Shown in pieces: positions 10,097-22,645 of a DNA stretch of 64,000 nt; the stretch's first letter is position 1, and every line of letters starts with the position of its first letter. The translations under genes were made by a program, and so were the position numbers. A model generated the notes under the pieces. It did no database searches and was not told the origin of the DNA. It saw nothing but the letters and a program-made list of their open reading frames with translations. Origin of the DNA: Dactylis glomerata (lineage: Eukaryota > Streptophyta > Magnoliopsida > Poales > Poaceae); the NCBI GenBank assembly GCA_007115705.1, contig QXEO01000464.1, positions 9,614,719 to 9,678,718 of the forward strand. Direction: 5' to 3'.

Positions 10097-13000
10097 GTGG
10101 TATCAGAGCGAGATCTATGCGTAGATGTTTTACACGAGTAAAACGCAACAATGTTGTTGCAGGCGTTGATGTTTTCTATTGCAAACATCTATGTTGTGTA
10201 TTTCTAATGACGCAACATAGTGAGATCGAAGCGGTCCAGGCCAACTTTAGGCGACCTCGTTCGTGAGACCGGCTCCGCACTTGACGTGTGTCTTGTTCCA
10301 CACATGCGGCTGGTGGATGCCAGTTTCTCTCACTATAGTTGTCATGGGATTTACAATGGATGTTGGCAACCATAATATCACCGTTGTGGCTTTGTGTAGG
10401 TAACAACCGTTCTTATGCGTAGCTCCCATAAGCCACGTAAAACATGCAATCAACAAATTAGAGGTTTCTAACTTGTTTTTGCAGGGAGTGTTTGTGATAC
10501 GGTATTGCCACAAGATGTGATGTGTATGTTGATATATGTGATGTATGCAATCATCATGTTTTGTAATATTTCACGACTTGCATGTCGATGAGTTCACAAC
10601 TGGCAGGAGCCATATGGTTGTCTTTATAATTTTGTATGACCTGCGTGTCAACTTCTTATACACCATGTAATAGCTTTACTTTATCGCTAAGTAGTTAGCA
10701 ATAGTCATAGTTGCTATTCGTGGTGGAGGCAATCATGGTGGAGTGATGGAGATCACGCCGGCGTGCACGAGATGGAGATCAATGCGCGAAGATTGGCTAT
10801 ACCATGTCACATACTGTATATGCATGTGATGTTTATCCTTTATGCATCTTATTCTGCTTTGATCGCGACGGTAGCATTATAAGATGATCCCTCACACTTA
10901 ATTTCAAGATAAAATGTGTTCTCCCCTCGTATGCGCCATTGCAAAAGATCGTCGTTTTGAAGCATCACGTGATGATTGGGTGCTATAAACTCTACGTTCA
11001 CATACAACGGGTGTAAGCCAGATCTACACATGTGAAAATACAAGGGTTAAACTTGACAAGCCTAGCATGGACAGACATGGCCTCGGAACACACGAACCGA
11101 AAGGTCAAGCATGATTCATATAGATGATATGATCAACATGTTGATGTTCACCATTAAAGCTACATCATCTCACGTGATGATCGGTCTTGGTGTAGTGAAT
11201 TTGGATCATGCTTCACTAAACAACTTCGAGGGATGTTGAATTTAGTGGGATTTCAATAGTAATTTTATTAACTTGAACTAAATCTTAGTGTATTTGCATA
11301 AGTTGTTGTAGTCATTGGCAACCATTTTCCACCAACACTTAGTTTAATTGAGTTAAAAGGAACTGTAGAAATCTGGATAATCAATTTATGGACTAGTACC
11401 GTTTAGTTAGAATGTCAAGACTAAAGATTAAGTCTTATCGCAATTTTAGCAAACCTCACTTGCTCCATGCGATTTAATAAGTTGTATTAATCTAAGAGCA
11501 ACGATTCAAGTTTAGCATCTAAGATCATGTTTGCCTCCATGAGAAATTGATCTTCAAAATTGTTTGAGAATCAAAGTGATCATCGAGCTGAAAGAATTGT
11601 TTCAGAAACAAACAAAAAGTGAAAGATACTTGATATCTAAAACTTTGATTGTTTGCAAAATGATGAAGTATAATTTAGTAAAAGAACATATGCTCATATT
11701 GTATGAATATATGCGAAGATTGAAGGCGCTGGGCATCCAGATCACCCAACAGTTTGGGAACTAATATTATACTTGCACTCGTCCTTATGAGCTATTGTAG
11801 TTTCATCATGAAAGTTGTCATGATAGGATGAATGAAAAGGTATCGGCTAAATTGTTTTGCTATACCAAAAGAATGCTAAAGAATGGAACCCAGAAGAATG
11901 TCAATTATATGATGATGGTGATCCACCTCAATGTGCAAATCCAAGGCCATTAGTATTTGACTAAACATCCTTTGGACCATGTGTCAAATGCTTAACACAA
12001 TTGATGTTGATAGATTCTTCTAAATGGAGAGGAAACGCTAAATAGGATCTGCAAAATATTTGGTAGAAAAAGAAAAGTCTGGAAATGTCCAACTCAGGTA
12101 TATAAATGATATACATGTTATAGATGTATTCTTTGCTTGTTAACAATGTAATTCTTGAGTATTGGATACTAGATTGTTGGTATGAAATGTCATACAAAGC
12201 AACAATACAAGAACTACGATGGCCTAAGTAACTAGCAAAAGAATGTGGTAACAATGCGCATCGAGAAACAAATAAATGTGTTATTGTGTTTTCGTCGGCA
12301 TCAAACCTAGCCTTCAAGATTTGTTATGAACTTAATAATTGTTATCTTGTTCTGGTATTATGAGAACAATTATTGTTCATGTTATTACCGTCTTCCATAA
12401 TCGATGGATAGATTATTATAATCTTTTGGTAAAATAGACATTTTATAACACTGATGCTAAAGGTCACAAGACAAAACAAATTTCACTTATATGACACCGC
12501 CGTTTAAGTCATATTGGAAACAAAACATGAAAGAAATTTCATATTGATGGATTTTTGAGTCATTTGATTTTGAATTGATTGACGCTTGTGAGACTTTTCC
12601 TAAAGATGATTAAACTCCTTTCATGGGCCATGGACAGAACAAGCGACTAACTAAATGGAGATCGTACATGTTGATGTATGTAGTCCATTGTGTGAAGTCG
12701 ATCGCGGTGTATTTTCTATTTCATCAATGACTCGAATAGATGTATGGTATGTCTACTTGATGAGATAGAACTATGAAATAATTGAAATTGTTCAATTTAT
12801 GAAGTGGAAATTATTGTAACTAGAAAATTCAAGTTTTTATGATTGGATCGTAAAGAAGAATATTTGAGTTACAAGTTTAGCAAACATCTAAGAGTTAATT
12901 AAGTGAATTGTTTCACAAACTTGCATCATGATAAACACCATATGAGTATGGAGTTTTCGATGGATGTAATCAAAACCTTGTTTGACATGGTTAGATTAAT

Positions 13001-14783
13001 GATGAAATAAATAAACTACCATTATAATTTGTGGATTATGCTTTAGAGACTACCGCTTTTCACTGAATAGAGTGCCATCATAATCCGCTGAAATGACACC
13101 ATACAAGTTATAGTTGTCTTTTCTTAAATTTTGGTTTGCAAGGCATATGTAAAATGTTTACAACCAAAGTCAGATGAGTAAGTCTTTGTAGGTTATCCCA
13201 AAGAGTGTCCCTGAGTATTCCTTCTACTATGAACCCGAACACATAGTGATTGTCGCTAAAAGGAAGTGAATTTCTGATGAAGGAGTTTTCTCACGAAAGG
13301 TTTAAGTGGGAGGAAAATAGAACTTGATGAGGTTATTGAACCTGAGCAGGATGATCAGAGTAGCGCAACACCGAAAAAGTTCTGTAAGCAGCAACTACAT
13401 TCATGGCTCACGCATCTACAATGTGTTGTAATCACGGCATCGAAGTTCCTGTTTAACCAAGTTGGTCATAATCAAATAGCAAGATTTGTGGATGAGATAT
13501 TATTAGATAATAGTAACCAACATTATACAAAGAAGCGGTGATGGGCCCTGACTTCGTCATATGGATTATTCTAGCAACAATTATATATTGAGATATGGTA
13601 GTTGAATAAACGAAACAACGTTCCTCTACCGGAATGCACACCAAGGACGTGTACCTGACACGACCCAATTGGTTTTGTTGATTCAAAGGTTGCTAGATAT
13701 GTATGCAAATTTCTATGGTAGAAGTAAGCATAACGGAGTTGGAATCTTCATTATGATGAAAATGTTAAAGTGTTAATTTCATCAAGATATTTGAAGATGC
13801 TTGTATTACAAGAAAGTAAGTGGGAGCGCTGAGATATATTTCTAGTACTTTATGTGGACGACATATCGTTAAATTATGTGTTTTTATTGATATTGTTAAG
13901 TTTTCATTAAAATTAGTTTTTGATGAAAGACTTAGGTAAAACCAGAATATTAAGCATCAATGTCTATGCAGATAGATTGAGGCACTAATATAGTTTTGCC
14001 AGAGTACATAGATGAAATATTGAATTTGTTCAATATGAAAACAATAAGAACGGGTCTTGTTGCATGGAAGAGGTTGAAGCAAGAATCAACTGTTTTGACA
14101 TTTGATGAGTGAAATCACAAGAATGATTATCCTATATACCATGATATGTAGATCCAGATATGTCCAATGCTCTAAAAGGTTACGAGCATTCATATGATGA
14201 TTGTTGGACAATACTAAGATATTCTTATGTACTTTAGAAGAACTAAGAATATATCCTATATGCAGAAGTGACAAATGGTTCATTGCAATGTGTTACATTG
14301 GCTTTGTCACATATACAGTTGAAATTTTATCTCAATTTTAGGCTATTTTGTTTTGAGTTAGAAGGTGGCATAATAAGTTGGAAGAAAGTTCCATGATAAC
14401 TTGAATGAGTTTCAAAGTTATACATTGTGACGGATACTGCAACGAAGGCTAAGTATATAACTGCTCTAGAAGTAGCAAAAGAACTAGGTGTAGTTCCAAG
14501 TGTGCTAGTACTATGTAGTTCTATTGTATGACAATAGTGACAACATAGTCTCGGCCAAGAAACAAAAGGGTCTCACCAGAAGACCAAGTTTATACGATGT
14601 CATCTCATATAAGATGAGTAATGCGTGCTGATGCAAAAGAATATGCAAATACACACGGATCTGAAAGTGTCAGCTCCATAGAGAAGTTTACCACGTGTAA
14701 AGCGTATGAATAACACCGGAATGCCATAGGTGTTAAAGGCGCAAGTATTGACTAGATTATTGACTCTAGTGCAAGTGGGAGAC
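10097..14783 (+). pseudogene. Internal region of copia copy 1: decayed gag-pol
   Basis: Three landmarks fix the identity and order. A gag segment at 11564-11764 has a Lys-Glu-Leu-Phe-Gln-Lys-Gln block. The RT catalytic Tyr-Val-Asp-Asp is at 13851-13862, preceded by Leu-Val-Leu. An RNase H segment near 14434-14490 has the Ala-x-x-Ala-x-Tyr-Ile pattern. Elsewhere the frame is broken by dense stops and indels and the sequence is AT-rich. A purine tract, gcaagtgggagac, at 14771-14783 directly precedes the next LTR and is the polypurine tract. No product is possible. Confidence 0.8.
10098..10109 (+). promoter_or_regulatory. Primer-binding site, initiator tRNA-Met
   Basis: The site tggtatcagagc is the standard complement of the 3' end of initiator tRNA-Met used by Ty1/copia elements. 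It starts two bases after the LTR end. Confidence 0.9.
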
Positions 14784-16755
14784 TGAAGGAAATATGCCCT
14801 AGAGGCAATAATAATATTGTTATTATCATATTTCTTGTTCATGATAATGTTTATATTCCATGCTAGAATTGTATTAAGCGGAAACATTAATACTTGTGTG
14901 GTTTATGAACAACACCATGTCCCTTGTATGCGTCTACTAGTCTAGCTCATTGATTAATGATGGTTAAGGTTTTCTAACCATAGACATGAGTTGTCGATTA
15001 ATAATGAGGTCATGTCATTAGGAGAATGATGTGATGGACATACCCAAATTAAGCACAGCAATTAGATCATGTCATTATGTTCACAATTGCGTAGCTTTTC
15101 CAATGTCAATATCCTATTCCTTAGACCATGAGATAATGCCACTCCCTGGTACCGGAAGAGAGCTTTGAGGTCATGAAATGTCATCCTATGAGAGGGTGAT
15201 TATAAAGGTGTCTCTCAGGTAATCGGAAAGTACTTGTTAGGTTGCATGTATTGAGATTGGGAATTGTCCCTCCCATATCGGAGAGATATACTCCGGGCCC
15301 ACTCGGTAATCAATATCATACAGCGTTTGCAAACACGTGATTAATGAGTTTAATCACATGGTGATATTGGATTGTGGAACGATTAAAGAGTACTTGCCAT
15401 GAACGAGATTGAACTAGGTATGGCGATACCGACGATCGAATCTCGGGCATGTAAAATATCGCGAGACAAAGGAATTCGTATACGGGATTAATGAATCCTG
15501 ACATCATGGTTCACCGATAATGATCTTCGTTGAATATGTGGGAGTCAATATGGATTTCCAGATCCTGCTATTGATTATTGATGGTGATCATGTCCGCACA
15601 TTCTCGAACCCGTAGGGTCACACACTTAACGCTCATGGACGCTAGGGTAGTTTTGGGATTTATGGAAATTGTTTCGGAGAGTTGCGGAATTATTCCGAGA
15701 AGAAGATTAATGATTTATTAATTAATTGAATTAATAAATGTTAATACATATATTTATTTAGTAGAAATAAATAAGGGCTAAAAGTTAGTCCATAAGTAGT
15801 TTTGCTAACGGGCTAATTTTGTAGCTCATCTAGACAAACTACTACTAAGAGGTAAAGAAAAAAGCAAAAGGAAAAAAGGGAAGAAGGGAGGTCGGGGTGC
15901 ATGGGCCAGCCGGCTAGGCCAGCAGCCCACCCGCACCCGCGGCCCATCTTACCTGGACCAGGTTACCCGCTCTCGGGCAGGCCACTTACCTGGGCCGCTG
16001 CGCCAGGCCGGTGCCGCCCGCGGGGAAGGCTGGCCCGCTGGGCCGCCTTAGCAGGCTGCACGTGCGCCGTTCTCGCCCTGGATCGCCAGGATCGCTGAGG
16101 CCGATCGCTACGAGGAGGGCGGCCGATCCTGCACCCGGAGCCAGTCCGGTTGATCGATTGGACCGATCGGATCGGTAAAGAGGCGGCAGCGAGATATGTG
16201 CACGAGATGAATTGTTCAAGCGTGGCACGTACTCCAAGGATAGCCTTAGGGCTCACTCGGTGCGGGTATAAAAGGGCAGACCGGCTCGCACGCTTCCGCT
16301 GATTTTTTGGATCAGCCCTAGCCGACGTGCTGTCTTTTTGGTAGCTTTCTTTTGTCCTAGTTTGACTAGATCTTTGCCTATCTTGTTCCACCTCGCGCGC
16401 GTAGGCGAAGCCCTGCCCATAGATACTCTCCACCATAAGCACCACACCGTCGTGCTGCTGATCCCATCTACCACTCCATCGCGCCTTGCTGGACCGAGGA
16501 GGAGTCGTCGTTGCATTGTACATGTGCAACACTCGGAGGCGTCGCTCGTTGTGGCGCTTGGATCAGATCGCGAGGAGGAGACGCTAGTACAACTACGCCG
16601 ACCACATTCATCTGAACGTTTCCGCTGTGCGATCTACAAGGGTATGTAGATCTAATCTCTCTTGCTCGTTGTTTTGCATCTCGTAGATCAGACCTTGGCT
16701 GTTCTTGTTCGTCTTCGTAGGGATATTTTTGTTTTCTATGCTGTGAAACCCTTCA
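14784..16755 (+). repeat. Complete Ty1/copia LTR shared by two internal copies
   Basis: The LTR runs from tgaaggaaatatgccc to cccttca (1972 bp), with TG...CA ends typical of BARE/Angela-like LTRs. The TATA box tataaaag is at 16267-16274. It serves as 3' LTR for the copy on its left and as 5' LTR for the copy on its right. Confidence 0.9.
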
Positions 16756-19357
16756 GTGGTATTAGAGCAAGATCTATGCGTAGATGTTTTACACGAGTAA
16801 AACGCAACAATGTTGTTGCAGACGTTGATGTTTTCTGTTGCAAACATCTATGTTGTGTATTTCTTATGGCGCGGCATAGTGAGATCGAAGCGGTCCAGGC
16901 CAACTTTACGCGACCTCGTTCGCGAGACCGGCTCCGCACTTGACGTGTGGCTTGTTCCACACATGCGGCTGGTGGATGCCAGTTTCTCTCACTATAGTTG
17001 TCATGGGATTTACAATGGATGTTGGCAACCATAATATCACCGTTGTGGCTTTGCGTAGGTAAGAACCGTTCTTATGCATAGCTCCCATAAGCCATGTAAA
17101 ACATGCAATCAACAAATTAGAGGCGTCTAACTTGTTTTTGCAGGGAGTATTTGTGATATGGTATTGCCACAAGATGTGATGTGTATGTTGATATATGTGA
17201 TGTATGCAATGATCATGTTTTGTAATGTTTCACGACTTGCATGTCAATGAGTTCACAACCGGCAGGAGCCATATGGTTTTCTTTATAATTTTGTATGACC
17301 TGCGTGTCAACTTCTTATACACCATGTAATAGCTTTACTTTATCGCTAAGTAGTTAGCAATAGTCGTAGTTGCTATTCGTGGTGGAGGCAATCATGGTGG
17401 AGTGATGGAGATCATGCCGGCGTGCACGAGATGGAGATAAATGCGCGAAGATTGGGTATACCATGTCACATATTGTATATGCATGTGATGTTTATCCTTT
17501 ATGCATCTTATTCTGCTTTGATCGCGATGGTAGCATTATAAGATGATCCCTCACACTTAATTTCAAGATAAAATGTGTTCTCTCCTCGTATGCGCCATTG
17601 CGAAAGATCGTCGTTTTGAAGCATCACATGATGATCGGGTGCTATAAACTCTACGTTCACATACAACGGGTGTAAGCCAGATTTACACATGTGAAAATAC
17701 AAGGGTTAAACTTGACGAGCCTAGCATGTACAGACATGGCCACGAAACACACGGACCGAAAGGTCAAGCATGAGTCATATAGATGATATGATCAACATGT
17801 TGATGTTCACCATTAAAGCTATATCATCTCACGTGATGATCGGTCTTGGTGTAGTGAATTTGGATCATGCTTCACTAAACAACTTCGAGGGATGTTGAAT
17901 TTAGTGGGAGTTTATTAGTAATTTGATTAACTTGAACTAATTATCTTGAACTAAATCTTAGTGTATTTGCATAAGTTGTTGTAGTCTTTGGCAACCGTTT
18001 TCCACCGACACTTAGTTTAATTGAGTTAAAAGGAACTGTAGAAATCTGGATAATCACTTTACGGACTAGTACCATTTAGTTAGAATGTCAAGACTAAAGA
18101 TTAAGTCCTATCACAATTTCAGCAAACCTCACTTGCACCATGCGATTTAATAAGTTGTATTAATCTAAGAGCAACGATTCAAGTTTAGCATCTAAGATCA
18201 TGTTTGCCTCCATGAGAAACTGATCTTCGAAATTGTTTGAGAATCAAAGTGATCATCTAGCTGAAAGAATTGTTTCAGAAACAAACAAAAAGTGAAAGAT
18301 ATTTGATATCTAAAACTTTGATTGTTTGCAAAATGATGAAGTATAATTTAGTAAAAGAACATATGCTCATATTGTATGAATATATGCAAAGATTGAAGGC
18401 GCTGGGCGTCCAGATCACCGAATAGTTTGGGAACTAATATTATACTTGCACTCGTCCTTATGAGCTATTGTAGTTTCATCATGAAAGTTGTCATGATAGG
18501 ATGAATGAAAAGGTATCGGCTAAATTGTTTTGCTATACCAAAAGAATGCTAAAGAATGGAACCCGGAAGAATGCCAATTATATGATGATGGTGATCCACC
18601 TCAATGTGCAAATCCAAGGCCATTAGTATTTGACTAAACATCATTTGGACTATGTGTCAAATGCTTGACACAATTGATGTTGATAGATTCTTCTAAATGG
18701 AGAGGAAACGCTAAATAGGATCTGCAAAATATTTGGTAGAAAAAGAAAAGTCTAAAAATGTCCAGCTCAGGTATATAAATGATATACATGTTATAGATGT
18801 ATTCTTTGCTTGTTAACAATGTAATTCTTGAGTATTGGATACTAGATTGTTGGTATGAAATGTCATACAAAGCAACAATACAAGAACTACGATGGCCTAA
18901 GTAACTAGCAAAAGAATGTGGTAACAATGCGCATCGAGAAACAAATAAATGTGTTATTGTGTTTTCGTCGACATCAAACCTAGCCTTCAAGATTTGTTAT
19001 GAACTTAATAATTGTTATCTTGTTCTGGTATTATGAGAACAATTGTTGTTCATGTTATTACCATCTTCCATAATCAATGGATAGATTATTATAAATCTTT
19101 TGGTAAAATAGACATTTTATAACACTGATGCTAAAGGTCGCAAGACAAAACAAATTTCACTTATATGACACCGCCGTTTAAGTCATATTGGAAACAAAAC
19201 ATGAAAGAAATTTCATATTGATGGATTTTTGAGTCATTTCATTTTGAATTGATTGACGCTTGTGAGACTTTTCCTAAAGATGATTAAACTTTGTTCATGG
19301 GCCATGGACAGAACAAGCGACTAACTAAATGGAGATCGTACATGTTGATGTATGTAG
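16756..19357 (+). pseudogene. Internal region of copia copy 2, truncated at 19357
   Basis: It runs parallel to 10097-12683 with only scattered differences, including the same gag remnant near 18220-18430 and the same leader. It breaks off after tatgtag at 19351-19357, where copy 1 continues with tccattg. From 19358 the sequence is an Athila-type LTR. RT and RNase H are lost in this copy. Confidence 0.85.
16757..16768 (+). promoter_or_regulatory. Primer-binding site of copia copy 2, one mismatch
   Basis: The sequence tggtattagagc differs from the site at 10098 by one C-to-T change and lies at the same spacing from the LTR end. Confidence 0.85.
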
Positions 19358-19714
19358 CGTCAAAAGGTGGGCCACCTAGCCTCACCATGTGGTGGCACGG
19401 CCAGGGGTTGGGCCGCGCCACCCTTTGGTGAGCCTGGCCCCTGGCCCCCCTCCGTCTCATCTTCGGTCTTCACGAAGCTTCGGTAAAAATAGGAGGTTTG
19501 GCTTTTGTTTCATCCAATTCCGAGAATATTTCTTGTATAACTTTTCTGAAACACAAAAATAGCAAAAAACAGGGAACTGGCACTGTGGCATCTCGTTAAT
19601 AGGTTAGTTCCGAAAAATGCATAAAAACACCACGAAGTGTAACAAAACACAAAGCAAATGGTGTATAAACAAGCATGGAGCATAAAAAATTATAGATACG
19701 TTTGAGACGTATCA
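19358..19714 (-). repeat. 3' LTR of element A, outer 357 bp only
   Basis: It matches 30136-30492 and ends gagacgtatca at 19714. The inner 1.25 kb of the LTR is missing, and the junction with copia sequence is at 19357/19358. It is followed on the right by gcatccccaagctt, the complement of the polypurine tract. Confidence 0.9.
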
Positions 19715-22645
19715 AGCATCCCCAAGCTTAACTCCTGCTCATCCTCGAGTAGGTAAGTGATAACAAAAGAATAATTTTTGACGTGACATGCACCATCACA
19801 ATCTTGATCATCTATGTAAAGCATTGAGTGCTGGGATCAAAGAACTTAAAACATGGGCATAAAAGACATAATCTTGACAATAAAAACTTAGCAACCATGT
19901 TATAACATGAAAGGAAACACAAATGAAAGATCATGAGTAATGAAACATTGAAAGTCAAACGTGTGTTCAAATCATATGGAAAACATAACAAGTGGTTTTC
20001 AGTTTGTCCTTCATGGAATAGCAAAACATAAATGCATAGGACACCTTCAAGTTTAACAGGGCGACTAGATACAAATAATTTAAGAACAAGTGAAACCATA
20101 ATCATGAATCAATGAATGATAAACTTTGGGACTATGCACATTAAACTCAGAATGGCAACTATGCTCTCTTAGACGGTGCATAAAGGTAGAAGGTGGAGAC
20201 TCAACATAAAAGTAAAAGAAAGGCCCTTCGCAGAGGGAAGCAGTGATTGCAAGTTTTATAAACCTTCAAAAATTATGGTACTTACTAGGTTTGATCTCTC
20301 ATTGCCCCCATCATAGGCACCTTGAGTGGTTAAAGTTAATGCGAGTACAATTATGAGCATATGCTTGACAAATCATAAGTTGAAAACCTCATGTCCCGTG
20401 AAGTACGAATACCCAAACCTCATGCTACTCGACTTAAGGTCCCAAGCAAGCTCTTGTCATTAAAAGTATACACATATAATCGAGAACCGCCAATGGGGTA
20501 CCTCCTTGCCCGATGACATGGAACAAGCCCACATCAAAATGACAGGACAAACAGACAATGAACTCCTCGGCATCTCTTTTATTTACCATTGGTATAGCTT
20601 TTTATTGTGAGATGCATCATCGAATGTCCACTATGGGCATGCTATAAATTTCCACCATGAATGATGCATGGCTTAGATTAGCGGCCCAGACATTTCTCTA
20701 ACACATATACAAACTCCATGATCCCGCAATATTTCCAACTTATTTCACATCGCGAGTATCCATAAACAAAAGATCACGATATCAACTCAAATAAGAGAAA
20801 GTGCAATGTTGAAAGCTTGCCCCATGACAGCATGGCTGGGCTAATTTCCAACTTACAACTTGCAAGCATAACGTCAACATAAGAGAGCCACAATGTCAAA
20901 ATTTTAAAAGCGAGAAAAGTAAATTTTGCCATCAGGTTTGTGAGAGCTTTAGTGACTAATTTTCACATAACACCAAAGAGAGTTTAATTTGAAGGATAGA
21001 TAAAAGCAAGTCAAATGTACTTGGAATAGCAAATTGCTAATAGGTATGTATGGTGGACACATTGGAATAACTTGGTTTTTGGGAGTTGGATGCACAAGTA
21101 GAGCTCATACTCAGTACAAAATGAGGGCTAGCAAAAGACTGGGAGCGACCAACTAAGAGAGCAATAACGACCATAATCATGCATAGCGACAAAACATCAT
21201 TAAGAGAAGCATAAAATGGCATCACAAGTCAAAAACCAAATAATCATAGAGGCTTATGGCGACTTTGTAAGAGTCAAACATGTTGTAAGCATGCGCCAAG
21301 TCAACCCAAATAAAGCATCAAGGAGAAAACCAAATAAATGCTTCCATATAATAAAAACAATGCATGATTTTTTCAAAGGCTCATTAAGCAATCTCAGTCA
21401 TTTGAGACAAGTCATGCTACAGAAAAGATTACTAAGCATACTATCAAAACGACATCAAGCATGGCATGAAAAATCTAAGCCGCAGTCTAAACAAGCTCCT
21501 TTTTGTACCACTTTTTTGCATGAAACTTTTCCTCTTTTCCAACACCATTCAAACCTTTTTGAAACAACTCTTTTGATGAAATCTATATAGACCAGTGGTC
21601 TAAATACACCTTGATGCAAAGATAAAACAAGATCTGAACAAAAATCAAGGCAAAAAAGAAAGCTAAACGCAGTTCTAGAAAAAGAGAACACTCGTTGAAC
21701 GATAAGAGTGAAAACTAGAGTGTTCTTGGCAATGAAAAACAAAGTACATCTCCTCCAAAAGAAATTTGTTGGGGTCCAACCATTTATTGCAGCAAACAAA
21801 ACAAAATAAAACTGAAAGAAAAAGTAAAGACGCTCCAAGAAAAACGCATAGAATATGAAGCAATAATAATATAGTGTGTTGAAAGGTGACCTGATTTTTG
21901 CCGATGAAGAAGGGGTGCCTCGGGGGCATCCCCAAGCTTTGACGCTTGTACCTCTTGGATATTTCTTGGGGTGACATGGGCATCCCCAAGCTTGAGCTTT
22001 TTCCATACTTCATCTCATCTCATCACTCTCCAATCCCTACACTTGAAAACTTCCTTCATACAAAACTTCACACAATTCTATTAGCAACGTTAGCATAAGC
22101 ATAATAGTAAATCAACCCTTTTTGGTTCAGTTTCAAACTCAAAAACACCACATATAAAGCATATACTACTGTAGCAACTTCCTCAAAGGTTCCATGATCA
22201 AAAGAACTCAAAAAGAAAGTGATCGAGAGGCAAACACAAATAGTGGCAGAAATCTGTCAAAATAGAACAACTAAAAAAGGTAGAATTTTTCGAGGACCTT
22301 CTGTTGCTCAAATCGAAAAGTGCAAAACTAATGAAAGTTTGGATATAACCTGGGGAATATGCTCAAGAAATTTCAGATCAAAAAGATATTCTGAGAATTT
22401 TCACGAGTTTTTACGGTGCAGCGCAGAAATCTGTTTCAGGACAGCAACTTCCCCAAATCTTACCTCCCTCAAATTAGAGGTTCTTCTTGGCACAACAACG
22501 AAATAAAAATGATAAGGAGGGGTCATTACAGTAGTAATAACTTCCAAGACTCAAATAAAAGAAAAAGTACTGAAAAGAAAACATTAGGTTATCTCCCAAG
22601 AGTGCTTTTCTTTAACGCCTTTGAGCTAGGCGCGAAAAGTGCAAA
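19715..22645 (-). other. Long 3' region of element A without gag-pol; two internal copies of the polypurine-tract motif
   Basis: I see no RT, RNase H or integrase. The 14-mer gcatccccaagctt occurs next to the LTR (19716-19729) and twice more at 21926-21939 and 21980-21993; the same pair recurs in elements B and C. A minus-strand ORF at 21675-22013 (112 aa) reads through the pair and carries a hydrophobic segment at about residues 48-75. Position and hydrophobicity recall the env-like region of Athila elements, but I cannot assign it. Confidence 0.55.

Larger units (their letters stand above)
8233..19357 (+). mobile_element. Ty1/copia (BARE/Angela-like) LTR-internal-LTR-internal array
   Basis: A truncated LTR (8233-10096) is followed by an internal region (10097-14783), a complete LTR (14784-16755), and a second, nearly identical internal copy (16756-19357) that stops at an Athila LTR fragment. 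Single shared LTRs between repeated internal regions are the expected product of unequal recombination between elements. The coding content is heavily decayed, with gag, RT and RNase H remnants in copia order. Confidence 0.85.
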
